Below, piece after piece: positions 34,576 to 47,044 of a stretch of DNA of 64,000 nt. Position 1 is the stretch's first letter; each line of letters opens with the position of its first letter. A program made the translations under genes and the position numbers. Source of the DNA: Megaleporinus macrocephalus (taxonomy: Eukaryota; Chordata; Actinopteri; Characiformes; Anostomidae); the NCBI GenBank assembly GCA_021613375.1, contig CM038716.1:13451274-13515273 (forward strand), read 5' to 3'. The notes below the pieces were generated by a model. That model was not told the DNA's origin. It saw only the letters and a list, made by a program, of their open reading frames with translations, and did no database searches.

Positions 34576-35526
34576 TAGAGATGGAAGGATCGATCGGCTA
34601 TGTATCAGTATCGGCCAATTTTTAATTAAAATATGTGATCGGTGTTCGGACGATATTTCTCCAGTTTAGCCGATCCCGAGAGCTGATCAATGATGTTTAA
34701 CAAATGAGCCTAATTTCTGTATTTACAGTTAGCGCTTCGTTAAAACCCTCTCCGGCCAGTTCCCTGCAATTCCTATCTGAACCACTAGGTGGAAACACTT
34801 ACCCTTTCATTTTCCACAGACTGCAACCAGCGGCCTCGCGAGAACAGTTTATGGCGTTCACAGCATGCGCTGATAGAAAACCTCGCCCGTCTGGCAGTGT
34901 TTACAGTATGTTACTTAGACTCATCCAGAGCGTTTTTAAAATTAGTAAAATCAGTGTCTCGTTGGGGACAAAGACATTTAACATACTAATCTGATACAGC
35001 ATTTCAGAGACACCACACAGCTGAACACAGTGAGTATCAGTAACAGCAGAGCTAGAACACACAGAGCTAACACAAACTAATAACCCAGAAACCCGTACAG
35101 ACCAGATCTGACCGGTACGAACAGAACAGCAGCAGTAATTCAATATTCTACATTTAATGATTACAGATTTAGTTTAAAATAACAGAGTCTGAGTTTAATG
35201 ATAGCAGTTTTTACTGTATTTATTTAATTATCTTTTTTAGTTTAAAATTAAGGGTCTAAATGTAATGATTGCAGTATTGGAGATATTTGTTTGATGTTCT
35301 TTGTTTATTTACTGTAAATTTTGTTAAAAATATTATGCTGTTTCACATTTAAAATGGTAATAAACAGTTTAGACCATGTTTCATGACTTGCTTGAGCTAA
35401 TAACTACATGTAGCCCTGCTGTGGCATATAGCCCCGCCCTCTTTCGGTGTCGGCTATCGGATGTTTGCGCTGAAAGGTGATCTGCAATCGCAATCGGCCT
35501 CAAGAACGCTGATCGGTTTATCTCTT
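34576..35526. mobile_element. Complete non-autonomous hAT-like element (951 bp)
   Basis: Bounded by an exact 8-bp direct repeat, GTTTAAAG, at 34568-34575 and 35527-35534. An 8-bp target duplication is the hallmark of hAT transposition. The ends are short imperfect inverted repeats: tagagatggaaggatcgatc on the left, and aagagataaaccgatcagc when the right end is reverse complemented. Sub-terminal GATCGG/CCGATC words are repeated in inverted form, as expected for hAT transposase-binding sites. No transposase frame, so it depends on an enzyme from elsewhere. The frames at 34704-34994 and 34901-35143 are incidental. A partial relative is at 20508-20897. Confidence 0.85.
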
Positions 35527-35564
35527 GTTTAAAGGGTTTAAGGGCTCAGTTCTAATATCTTGAT

Positions 35565-35765
35565 GCAAAGATATCATCGCTGTCCAAAGAAAAACCTGAA
35601 TTTTTCTATATTATTTAAACACGACAGCTGTTTCATGATGAACCGACCAATAGAAATGCTCCAAAATCATTTGGAATGAAACCTCTTCACAATGACTTGA
35701 TACTATGTTGAAGAGACTGTTTTTCTTTGGACCACAGTGATACACAATTCATATTTGTTTAGATT
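35565..35765 (+). repeat. Dispersed repeat family X, copy
   Basis: gatatcatcgctgtccaaag, CATGATGAACCGACCAATAG, aatgctccaaaatcatttgg, a shortened centre, then GTTTTTCTTTGGACCACAGT. Moderately diverged. Confidence 0.7.
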
Positions 35766-35849
35766 CAACCAATATATTTAATAGGTGCCATAAAAAGATT
35801 AATGTTGATTTAACTGCTACTCAAAGAAACAGGTCATTGGCTGGCAGTG

Positions 35850-36250
35850 TTCAGACCCCCTGCAGAGGTTCGTTCCACCACCTGGGGGCCGGGACAGAAA
35901 GATCAAGCTGAGCTGTAATTGAATGCTCATGGGTTGTCAGGTACACGGTGGGACGTTTGCCAGTAGGTAAGGAGGGACTGGTCCAGTGTTGGCTTCACAG
36001 GCAAGAATCAGGGCTGCAAATCTGATAGTGGCATCAACAGGAACCCAAAGAAGGTCACTCGGGGGTGCATTGATATCTCAGGAAGGCAAGCTGGGCTGCT
36101 TCATTCTGGAACAAGACCAAAGAGTAGAGAGTTGCAGTAGTTGCCAAGATGACAAGGGGCTTAACAAGAACCCTGGAGAGAAAGGGTGGAAGTTATAGTG
36201 GAGAAACCTGCATGAGTGGGTCTGCTTTCCAGAAAAAAACCAAACATAAA
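35850..36250 (-). pseudogene. LINE-like fragment related to 5740-6465
   Basis: ggttcgttccaccacctggg, gggactggtccagtgttggc, ggcaagaatcagggctgcaa, tgcttcattctgga and agagttgcagtag follow the order of the 5740 fragment and of an abundant fish LINE-derived repeat. Minus-strand coding is broken. Its end carries ctggagagaaagggtgga (36173-36190), which recurs after the minisatellite. Confidence 0.6.
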
Positions 36251-36253
36251 TGA

Positions 36254-39200
36254 GTCTTACTGGGTTTAGCTGAAGTTCTGAACTGATCTTTATGTTCTTA
36301 CTGGGTTTAGCTGAAGTTCTGAACTGATCTTTATGTTCTTACTGGGTTTAGCTGAAGTTCTGAACTGATCTTTATGTTCTTACTGGGTTTAGCTTAAGTT
36401 CTGAACTGATCTTTATGTTCTTACTGGGTTTAGCTGAAGTTCTGAGCTGATCTTTATGTTCTTACTGGTCTTTATGTTCTTACTTGGTTTTAGCTGAAGT
36501 TCTGAGCTGGTCTTTATGTTCTTACTGGGTTTGCTAAAATTCTGAGCTGATCTTTATGTTCTTACTGGGTTTAGCTGAAGTTCTAAGCTGGGCTTTATGT
36601 TCTTACTGGGTTTTAGCTGAAGTTCTGAGCTCATATTTATGTTCTTACTGGGTTTGCTAAAATTCTGAGCTGACCTTTATGTTCTTACTGGGTTTAGGTG
36701 AAGTTCTGAGCTGGGCTTTATGTTCTTACTGGGTTTTAGCTAAAGTTCTGAGCTCATATGTATGTTCTTACTGGGTTTGCTAAAATTCTGAGCTGACCAT
36801 TATGTTCTTACTGTGTTTAGGTGAAGTTCTGAGCTGGGCTTTATGTTCTTACTGGGTTTTAGCTAAAGTTCTAAGCTCATATGTATGTTCTTACTGGGTT
36901 TGCTAAAATTCTGAGCTGACCTTTATGTTCTTACTGGGTTAAGCTGAAGTTCTGAGCTGACCTTTATGTTCTTACTGGGTTTTAGCTGAAGTTCTGAGCT
37001 GGTCTTTATGTTCTTACTGGGTTTGCTAAAATTCTGAGCTGATCTTTATGTTCTTACTGGGTTAAGCTGAAGTTCTGAGCTGGTCTTTATGTTCTTACTG
37101 GGTTTTAGCTGAAGTTCTGAGCTGGTCTTTATGTTCTTACTGGGTTTGCTAAAATTCTGAGCTGATCTTTATGTTCTTACTGGGTTTAGCTGAAGTTCTG
37201 AGCTGGTCTTTATGTTCTTACTGGGTTTGCTAAAATTCTGAGCTGATCTTTATGTTCTTACTGGGTTTAGCTTAAGTTCTGAGCTGGGCTTTATGTTCTT
37301 ACTTGGTTTTAGCTGAAGTTCTGAGCTGGTCTTTATGTTCTTACTGGGTTTGCTAAAATTCTGAGCTGATCTTTATGTTCTTACTGGGTTTTAGCTAAAG
37401 TTCTTAGCTCATATGTATGTTCTTACTGGGTTTGCTAAAATTCTGAACTGATCTTTATGTTCTTACTGGGTTTAGCTGAAGTTCTGAACTGATCTTTATG
37501 TTCTTACTGGGTTTAGCTGAAGTTCTGAGCTGATCTTTATGTTCTTACTGGGTTTAGCTTAAGTTCTGAACTGATCTTTATGTTCTTACTGGGTTTAGCT
37601 GAAGTTCTGAGCTGGTCTTTATGTTCTTACTTGGTTTTAGCTGAAGTTCTGAGCTGGTCTTTATGTTCTTACTTGGTTTTAGCTGAAGTTCTGAGCTGGT
37701 CTTTATGTTCTTACTGGGTTTGCTAAAATTCTGAGCTGATCTTTATGTTCTTACTGGGTTTAGCTGAAGTTCTAAGCTGGGCTTTATGTTCTTACTGGGT
37801 TTTAGCTGAAGTTCTGAGCTCATATTTATGTTCTTACTGGGTTTGCTAAAATTCTGAGCTGACCTTTATGTTCTTACTGGGTTTAGGTGAAGTTCTGAGC
37901 TGGGCTTTATGTTCTTACTGGGTTTTAGCTAAAGTTCTGAGCTCATATGTATGTTCTTACTGGGTTTGCTAAAATTCTGAGCTGACCATTATGTTCTTAC
38001 TGTGTTTAGGTGAAGTTCTGAGCTGGGCTTTATGTTCTTACTGGGTTTTAGCTAAAGTTCTAAGCTCATATGTATGTTCTTACTGGGTTTGCTAAAATTC
38101 TGAGCTGACCTTTATGTTCTTACTGGGTTAAGCTGAAGTTCTGAGCTGACCTTTATGTTCTTACTGGGTTTTAGCTGAAGTTCTGAGCTGGTCTTTATGT
38201 TCTTACTGGGTTTGCTAAAATTCTGAGCTGATCTTTATGTTCTTACTGGGTTAAGCTGAAGTTCTGAGCTGGTCTTTATGTTCTTACTGGGTTTAGCTGA
38301 AGTTCTGAGCTGATCTTTATGTTCTTACTGGGTTTAGCTGAAGTTCTGAGCTGGTCTTTATGTTCTTACTGGGTTTGCTAAAATTCTGAGCTGATCTTTA
38401 TGTTCTTACTGGGTTTTAGCTAAAGTTCTTAGCTCATATGTATGTTCTTACTGGGTTTGCTAAAATTCTGAGTTGATCTTTATGTTCTTACTGGGTTTAG
38501 CTAAAGTTCTGAACTAATCTTTATGTTTTTACTGGGTTTTAGCTGAAGTTCTGAGCTCATATTTATGTTCTTACTGGGTTTGCTAAAATTCTGAGCTGAT
38601 CTTTATTTTCTTATTGTGTTTAGCTGAAGTTCTGAGCTGGTCTTTATGTTCTTACTGGGTTTGCTAAAATTCTGAGCTGATCTTTATGTTCTTACTGGGT
38701 TTAGCTGAAGTTCTGAACTGATCTTTATGTTCTTACTGATTTTTAGCTGAAGTTCTGAGCTGATCTTTGTGTTCTTACTGATTTTTAGCTGAAGTTCTGA
38801 GCTGATCTTTATGTTCTTACTGGGTTTTAGCTAAAGTTCTGAGCTCATATTTATGTTCTTACTGGGTTTGCTAAAATTCTGAGCTGACCTTTATGTTCTT
38901 ACTGTGTTTAGGTGAAGTTCTGAGCTGTTCTTTATGTTCTTACTGGGTTTTAGCTAAAGTTCTGAGCTCATATGTATGTTCTTACTGGGTTTGCTAAAAT
39001 TCTGAGTTGATCTTTATGTTCTTACTGGGTTTAGCTGAAGATCTGAACTAATCTTTATGTTACTGGGTTTTAGCTGAAGTTCTGAGCTGATCTTTATGTT
39101 CTTACTGGGTTTGCTAAAATTCTGAGCTGATCTTTATGTTCTTACTGGGTTTAGCTGAAGTTCTGAGCTGGGCTTTATGTTCTTACTGGGTTTTAGCTAA

Positions 39201-42200
39201 AGTTCTGAGCTCATATGTATGTTCTTACTGGGTTTGCTAAAATTCTGAGTTGATGTTTATGTTCTTACTGGGTTTAGCTGAAGTTCTGAACTAATCTTTA
39301 TGTTTTTACTGGGTTTTAGCTGAAGTTCTGAGCTCATATTTATGTTCTTACTGGGTTTGCTAAAATTTTGAGCTGATCTTTATGTTCTTATTGTGTTTAG
39401 CTGAAGTTCTGAGCTGGTCTTTATGTTCTTACTGGGTTTGCTAAAATTCTGAGCTGATCTTTATGTTCTTACTGGGTTTTAGCTGAAGTTCTGAGCTGAT
39501 CTTTATGTTCTTACTGATTTTTAGCTGAAGTTCTGAGCTGATCTTTGTGTTCTTACTGATTTTTAGCTGAAGTTCTGAGCTGATCTTTATGTTCCTACTG
39601 GGTTTTAGCTAAAGTTCTGAGCTCATATTTATGTTCTTACTGGGTTTGCTAAAATTCTGAGCTGATCTTTATGTTCTTACTGGGTTTAGCTGAAGTTCTG
39701 AACTGATCTTTATGTTCTTACTGATTTTTAGCTGAAGTTCTGAGCTGATCTTTGTGTTCTTACTGATTTTTAGCTGAAGTTCTGAGCTGATCTTTATGTT
39801 CTTACTGGGTTTTAGCTAAAGTTCTGAGCTCATATTTATGTTCTTACTGGGTTTGCTAAAATTCTGAGCTGATCTTTATGTTCTTACTGGGTTTAGCTGA
39901 AGTTCTGAACTGATCTTTATGTTCTTACTGATTTTTAGCTGAAGTTCTGAGCTGATCTTTGTGTTCTTACTGATTTTTAGCTGAAGTTCTGAGCTCATAT
40001 TTATGTTCTTACTGGGTTTGCTAAAATTTTGAGCTGATCTTTATGTTCTTATTGTGTTTAGCTGAAGTTCTGAGCTGGTCTTTATGTTCTTACTGGGTTC
40101 GCTAAAATTCTGAGCTGATCTTTATGTTCTTACTGGGTTTTAGCTGAAGTTCTGAGCTGATCTTTATGTTCTTACTGATTTTTAGCTGAAGTTCTGAGCT
40201 GATCTTTGTGTTCTTACTGATTTTTAGCTGAAGTTCTGAGCTGATCTTTATGTTCCTACTGGGTTTTAGCTAAAGTTTTGAGCTCATATTTATGTTCTTA
40301 CTGGGCTTGCTAAAATTCTGAGCTGATCTTTATGTTCTTACTGGGTTTAGCTGAAGTTCTGAACTGATCTTTATGTTCTTACTGATTTTTAGCTGAAGTT
40401 CTGAGCTGATCTTTGTGTTCTTACTGATTTTTAGCTGAAGTTCTGAGCTGATCTTTATGTTCTTACTGGGTTTTAGCTAAAGTTCTGAGCTCATATTTAT
40501 GTTCTTACTGGGTTTGCTAAAATTCTGAGCTGACCTTTATGTTCTTACTGTGTTTAGGTGAAGTTCTGAGCTTTTCTTTATGTTCTTACTGGGTTTTAGC
40601 TGAAGTTCTGAGCTGATCTTTGTGTTCTTACTGATTTTTAGCTGAAGTTCTGAGCTCATATTTATGTTCTTACTGGGTTTGCTAAAATTCTGAGCTGATC
40701 TTTATGTTCTTACTGGGTTTAGCTGAAGTTCTGAACTGATCTTTATGTTCTTACTGATTTTTAGCTGAAGTTCTGAGCTGATCTTTGTGTTCTACTGATT
40801 TTTAGCTGAAGTTCTGAGCTTTTAGCTGAAGTTCTGAGCTGATCTTTATGTTCCTACTGGGTTTTAGCTAAAGTTTTGAGCTCATATTTATGTTCTTACT
40901 GGGCTTGCTAAAATTCTGAGCTGATCTTTATGTTCTTACTGGGTTTAGCTGAAGTTCTGAACTGATCTTTATGTTCTTACTGATTTTTAGCTGAAGTTCT
41001 GAGCTGATCTTTGTGTTCTTACTGATTTTTAGCTGAAGTTCTGAGCTGATCTTTATGTTCTTACTGGGTTTTAGCTAAAGTTCTGAGCTCATATTTATGT
41101 TCTTACTGGGTTTGCTAAAATTCTGAGCTGACCTTTATGTTCTTACTGTGTTTAGGTGAAGTTCTGAGCTTTTCTTTATGTTCTTACTGGGTTTTAGCTG
41201 AAGTTCTGAGCTGATCTTTGTGTTCTTACTGATTTTTAGCTGAAGTTCTGAGCTCATATTTATGTTCTTACTGGGTTTGCTAAAATTCTGAGCTGATCTT
41301 TATGTTCTTACTGGGTTTAGGTGAAGTTCTGAGCTGTTCTTTATGTTCTTACTGATTTTTAGCTGAAGTTCTGAGTTGATCTTTGTGTTCTTACTGGGTT
41401 TAGCTGAAGTTCTCAGCTGATCTTTATGTTCTTACTGGGTTTTAGCTGAAGTTCTGAGCTGATCTTTATGTTCTTACTGGGTTTGCTAAAATTCTAAGCT
41501 GATGTTTATGTTCTTACTGGGTTTAGCTGAAGTTCTGAACTGATCTTTATGTTCTTACTGATTTTTAGCTGAAGTTCTGAGCTGATCTTTGTGTTCTTAC
41601 TGGGTTTTAGCTAAAGTTCTGAGCTGATCTTTGTGTTCTTACTGATTTTTAGCTGAAGTTCTGAGCTGATCTTTATGTTCCTACTGGGTTTTAGCTAAAG
41701 TTCTGAGCTCATATATATGTTCTTACTGGGTTTGCTAAAATTCTGAGCTGATCTTTATGTTCTTACTGGGTTTTAGCTAAAGTTCTGAGCTCATATTTAT
41801 GTTTTTACTGGGTTTGCTAAAATTCTGAGCTGATCTTTATGTTCTTACTGTGTTTAGGTGAAGTTCTGAGCTTTTCTTTATGTTCTTACTGGGTTTTAGC
41901 TGAAGTTCTGAGCTGTTCTTTGTGTTCTTACTGATTTTTAGCTGAAGTTCTGAGCTCATATTTATGTTCTTACTGGGTTTGCTAAAATTCTGAGCTGATC
42001 TTTATGTTCTTACTGGGTTTAGCTGAAGTTCTGAACTGATCTTTATGTTCTTACTGATTTTTAGCTGAAGTTCTGAGCTGATCTTTGTGTTCTTACTGAT
42101 TTTTAGCTGAAGTTCTGAGCTGATCTTTATGTTCCTACTGGGTTTTAGCTAAAGTTCTGAGCTCATATATATGTTCTTACTGGGTTTGCTAAAATTCTGA

Positions 42201-43378
42201 GCTGATCTTTATGTTCTTACTGGGTTTTAGCTAAAGTTCTGAGCTCATATTTATGTTTTTACTGGGTTTGCTAAAATTCTGAGCTGATCTTTATGTTCTT
42301 ACTGTGTTTAGGTGAAGTTCTGAGCTGTTCTTTATGTTCTTACTGATTTTTAGCTGAAGTTCTGAGTTGATCTTTGTGTTCTTACTGGGTTTAGCTGAAG
42401 TTCTCAGCTGATCTTTATGTTCTTACTGGGTTTTAGCTGAAGTTCTGAGCTGATCTTTATGTTCTTACTGGGTTTGCTAAAATTCTAAGCTGATGTTTAT
42501 GTTCTTACTGGGTTTAGCTGAAGTTCTGAACTGATCTTTATGTTCTTACTGATTTTTAGCTGAAGTTCTGAGCTGATCTTTGTGTTCTTACTGGGTTTTA
42601 GCTAAAGTTCTGAGCTCATATTTATGTTCTTACTGGGTTTGCTAAAATTCTGAGCTGATCTTCATGTTCTTACTGGGTTTAGCTGAAGTTCTGAACTGAT
42701 CTTTATGTTCTTACTGATTTTTAGCTGAAGTTCTGAGCTGATCTTTATGTTCTTACTGGGTTTTAGCTAAAGTTCTGAGCTCATATTTATGTTCCTACTG
42801 GGTTTGCTAAAATTCTGAGCTGATCTTTATGTTCTTACTGGGTTTTAGCTAAAGTTCTGAGCTCATATTTATGTTCTTACTGGGTTTGCTAAAATTCTGA
42901 GCTGACCTTTGTGTTCTTACTGTGTTTAGGTGAAGTTCTGAGCTGATCTTTATGTTCTTACTGATTTTTAGCTGAAGTTCTGAGTTGATCTTTGTGTTCT
43001 TACTGGGTTTAGCTGAAGTTCTGAGCTGATCTTTATGTTCTTACTGGGTTTTAGCTGAAGTTCTGAGCTGATCTTTATGTTCTTACTGGGTTTGCTAAAA
43101 TTCTAAGCTGATGTTTATGTTCTTACTGTGTTTAGCTGAAGTTCTGAGCTGTTCTTTATGTTCTTACTGATTTTTATCTGAAGTTCTGAGCTGATCTTTG
43201 TGTTCTTTCTGGTTTTAGCTGAAGTTCTGAGCTTATCTTTATGTTCTTACTGGGTTTGCTAAAATTCTGAGCTGATCTTTATGTTCTTACTAGGTTTTAG
43301 CTGAAGTTCTGAGCTGATCTTTATGTTCTTACTGGGTTTTAGCTGAAGTTCTGAGCTGATCTTTATGTTCCTACTGGA
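36254..43378. repeat. 7.1-kb array of a 39-42-bp minisatellite
   Basis: About 175 copies of a unit such as GTTCTGAGCTGATCTTTATG plus TTCTTACTGGGTTTAGCTGAA. Variants differ at fixed positions: tttgctaaaattct, ttttagctaaagttct, agctcatatttatg, actgatttttagctg, atctttgtgttc. Variants come in ordered blocks. For example, the block with the rare gaccattatgtt unit at 36795 recurs at 37984 (1,189 bp), and the rare gggcttgctaaaattc unit at 40303 recurs 598 bp later. No open frame and no protein. Confidence 0.97.
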
Positions 43379-43391
43379 GAGAAAGGGTGGA

Positions 43392-44370
43392 TGAAATAAC
43401 AGACATACAGAGGTTGGGAAAGAAAATGACCTGCTCTTCATTTTAACGACATGTTGCTGAGAGTTGAAGCTGAATATGTCAGATACATTAGCACAAAGCT
43501 GGTTTATGGCCACTAAACATTTACGGGTATGTGTTTACTTTGAATATTAATAGTGAAAATCAAACCGAAGTGCAAACACATTTCAACTGGAGGTGAAGTA
43601 GAAGAAGATCCTGGAAAACACCGAGCAGTAAACAGGATCCCTCTAATGGAGTTGGCCTATCAGCAGGACGCTGGTCATTAAGGCCTGCTGTTTATTGCTG
43701 GATAGGCTGTGGTTGGAGAGATGACTAATGGGTGTTTGTCCTCTACTCCGAAGCTGAAATGGTTCTGAAGTGGCTCTGCGTGCATTCTAGGCTCGATTGG
43801 CCCTCAATTGCACATTAATGCTGGAGCTGGTTGCTTGAACGAAGTGCTGTTGGCTGGAATGCTCAACCCCAGTCTGGCTGCTCCACTGAATGTCATTCAT
43901 AAATGGGGTCAGCCCTTCCTCGTCCTCTCTGGCAGTGCTGAAGTGGCGCCTATGTTTTCCCTCTCCTGGAATGTGTGGCATACTGAGTGTAGGGTAGTGC
44001 TGGAGGTTTTCTAAATAGATCTCTAACCTTTAGCAGTGATTGAGCTGTTTAGCAGAGATTTAGCAGTCGGAGTGGATACAAGTTAGAAAGTGCGGCTGAC
44101 ATTTAAAACCTCGCTTTGAAAACCTCACCTCCAGCTGAAACTTTTTTAAGGAGTAGATGCATCATGGGAATGGCCATGCTGACCTTGTACCATGCTGCTG
44201 AATTGTATTGTAATGACATTGTATGAAGGTCAACGCATCCATCGTCAATAACGAACAACCACCTGGGACAACAAAGTAATCACCCAGTAACAACCCTAAT
44301 AAAAGTTGGATACCTTACCTCCAGTTCAAACCAGTTCAAGCACCTGGAAAAATTTAATTGATCCTTTGCA
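43392..44370. other. Repeat-poor island, candidate conserved non-coding DNA
   Basis: Balanced sequence (ggcctatcagcaggacgctg, cattaaggcctgctgtttat, attgcacattaatgctggag). An 84-codon minus frame at 43259-43513 runs into the minisatellite, and 64- and 68-codon frames overlap at 43787-44014. None has a domain. Confidence 0.4.
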
Positions 44371-44374
44371 CCCT

Positions 44375-45555
44375 AAAAACCACCAATCATAGAAACTATG
44401 TTGCAACAAGGTAGCAACCACCTGGAATAACATGCCTAGTAATAACAGATTAACAACCACCTGGAATATCATGCCTAGTAATAACAGATTAACAACCACA
44501 TGGAAAAACATTCCATGTAATAACACATTAATAACCACCTGGAATAATATGGCTAGTAATAACACATTAATAACCATGTGGAATAACATTCCCTGTAATA
44601 ACATATTAACAACCACCTGGAGTAATACGGCTAGTAATAACACATTAACAACCACCTGGAGTAATACGGCTAGTAATAACACATTAACCACCACTTGAAA
44701 TAACATGCCTGGTAATAGCACATTAACCACCACATAGAATAACATTCCCTGTAGTAACAGATTAACCACCACCTGGAATAATACGGCATGGAATAACACA
44801 TTAACAACCACCTCGAACAACATGTCTAGTAATAACACATTAACAACCACCTGGAATAACATGCCTAGTAATAACACATTAACCACCACATGAAATAACA
44901 TTCTGTGTAATAATGCATTAACAACCACCTGGAATAAGGTGTATAATAATAACAGATTAACAACCATCTGGAATAACATGCCCAGTAATAACACATTAAC
45001 AACCACCTAGAATAACATGTCTAGTAATAACACATTAACAACCACCTAGAATAACATGTCTAGTAATAACACATTAATGACCACCTGGAATAACATGTCT
45101 AGTAATAACACATTAACAACCACCTGGAATAACATGCCTAGTAATAACACATTAACAACCACCTGGAATAACATGCCTAGTAATAACACATTAACCAACC
45201 CATGAAATAACATTCTGTGTAATAACGCATTACCAACCACCTGGAATAAGATGTATAATAATAACAGATTAACCACCACCTGGAATAACATGCCTAGTAA
45301 TAACATATTAACAACCACCTGGAATAAGATGTATAATAATAACAGATTAACAACCACCTGGAATAACATGCCTAGTAATAACACATTAACAACCACCTGG
45401 AATAAGATGTATAATAATAACAGATTAACAACCACCTGGAATAACTTGCCCAGTAACAACATATTAACAACCACCTGGAATAACATGCCTAGTAATAACA
45501 CATTAACAACCACCTGGAATAAGATGCCTAGTAATAACACATTACCAACCATGCT
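44375..45555. repeat. 39-bp minisatellite, open in several frames by accident
   Basis: About 30 copies of a 39-bp unit (aacaaccacctggaataaca, tgcctagtaataacacatt). Because 39 is 13 codons, frames stay open. The minus strand gives 226 residues at 44326-45006 and 170 at 45046-45558 (LLLGMLFQVVVNV repeats), and the plus strand gives an 88- and a 103-residue frame (TTTWNNMPSNN repeats). Hydrophobic 13-residue repeats look membrane-like, but the composition is simply that of the DNA repeat. In 45241-45440 two unit types alternate, giving a 78-bp period. Confidence 0.93.
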
Positions 45556-45585
45556 CACCTGATCCTATTTAATCCAATTAAATAA

Positions 45586-45602
45586 TCCTATCTGTCTGTC
45601 TA

Positions 45603-45665
<63 letters not shown>

Positions 45666-45674
45666 GTCTGTCTA

Positions 45675-45749
<75 letters not shown>

Positions 45750-45762
45750 GTCTGTCTGTCTA

Positions 45763-45801
<39 letters not shown>

Positions 45802-45830
45802 GTCTGTCTGTCTATCTGTCTGTCTGTCTA

Positions 45831-45865
<35 letters not shown>

Positions 45866-45898
45866 GTCTGTCTATCTGTCTGTCTGTCTGTCTATCTA
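45586..45898. repeat. (TCTG/TCTA)n microsatellite
   Basis: About 310 bp of TCTG and TCTA tetranucleotides in irregular alternation. Confidence 0.97.
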
Positions 45899-46049
45899 TG
45901 CTACTTTGTATGTATGTATTTATGGAACATTGTTGGTGAGAAAAACAAGCTGTTTATAGTCACATGATATTTAAAGTAGATAATGTTTCTATTTAGTCTC
46001 TAATGTTCTAAATAGTCTTTGTCCTGCAGAAGTTACAGAGTGTCCACCG

Positions 46050-46520
46050 TCACCGTAAAAACACATACACACCGCAGGTGGGCTGCCAGTCCTCCCCCGG
46101 GGGTCACATCCTTTTCCCCAGAAATGTCAGGGCGGAGAGAGACTCCTCACATCTCCCAACGTCAGTCCTTGCACTACTGAGGGCGGCATCAGTGCTCCCT
46201 CCACTGCTCTCCTCTTCCTCTACCATTAACCTCACTGTGGACCAAAGTGCTACACATGTCTCCCAAGCTTTGATGACCATGACCACCCACTCTGCTGTTG
46301 CCGGCTTGAGGGGTCACTAGAAGGTCAGGGTAAATAGCACCAGGCTGCACTGGCTGCCACAGTCCCTCTCGCTGTGCCCCAGTCGGGCTCTTGTCCTGAT
46401 TGCGTCCCTCACCCACCTCGTCCTTGTTTTTGCTGGGCTCTCTCCTCTGTGTTGTCTTAAGAGCTTGCAATCCCACTTCTGACACCAGTGTGGCACCAGC
46501 CCAGCACATTCGCACACATA
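46050..46520 (-). mobile_element. Possible LTR-retrotransposon internal fragment
   Basis: On the minus strand, CACTGGTGTCAGAAGTGGGA (about 46470-46490) looks like the primer-binding-site region where internal DNA of fish Ty3/gypsy-type elements begins. Downstream lies a 108-codon frame (46189-46515) rich in glycine, arginine and glutamate that could be the start of a gag-like protein. No LTR pair, protease or reverse transcriptase is seen. It could equally be unrelated GC-rich sequence. Confidence 0.3.
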
Positions 46521-46619
46521 TAACACATGATCAAACTAATAAAGACTGTAATATCAACTATTAATGAATTAAAGTCATGCTTACTGCGTCTGTGATACTT
46601 CCCAAGAGTCAGTGCACAT

Positions 46620-47030
46620 GGTAATGCCTCCCATGCATCCAACAATTTTATTTTTTATTTCCTTTTACCATTCTTTTATCTTGATTTTTATTATTCTAAT
46701 ATATTTATTATTCTTTTATTACTACTTTAATAATTTTTTATTATTATTTCTTTTACTATTATATGTTTTACCACTATATTTATATCTATGTTTATTGATT
46801 TATTTTGTCTTATCCCTGATTTTAGCTTTTTATTCAGTTTTTATTACTTTTGTCTGTGTTCTTAATGTTTTTACATTTTAAGTACTTATTTTAATTCATT
46901 TGAATTTATTTTCATTCCCTTTTTGTTTAACAGTTGTAATGCTCGGCAACATTGTAAATGAGGGTCTCTCTCAATGTACTCCTGAGTGAAAATAAAGGTT
47001 GATTGATTGATTGATTGATTGATTGATTAA
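46620..47030 (+). mobile_element. LINE 3' tail ending in (TTGA)n
   Basis: T-rich leader, then gtaatgctcggcaacattg, AATGAGGGTCTCTCTCAATG, a GTGAAAATAAAGG block and six TTGATTGA-type units. Same design as 8265-8760. The 89-codon frame at 46612-46881 is a poly-T artefact. Confidence 0.7.
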
Positions 47031-47044
47031 CTGGAGACCAGTTG

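Noticed and set aside
34704..35143. Overlapping 96- and 80-codon frames in the hAT-like element
   Set aside because: Neither shows the hAT dimerisation or catalytic motifs, and the element is too short for a transposase.
36254..43378. CRISPR-like array
   Set aside because: Units are contiguous and near-identical with no unique spacers, and the genome is clearly eukaryotic.
44326..45558. 226- and 170-codon hydrophobic frames as a membrane-protein gene
   Set aside because: They are exact translations of a 39-bp DNA repeat that is open on both strands. There is no non-repeat coding sequence, no signal peptide and no conserved domain.
45586..45898. Regulatory GATA-site cluster
   Set aside because: It is a plain TCTG/TCTA microsatellite, and GATA matches on the minus strand are a by-product.
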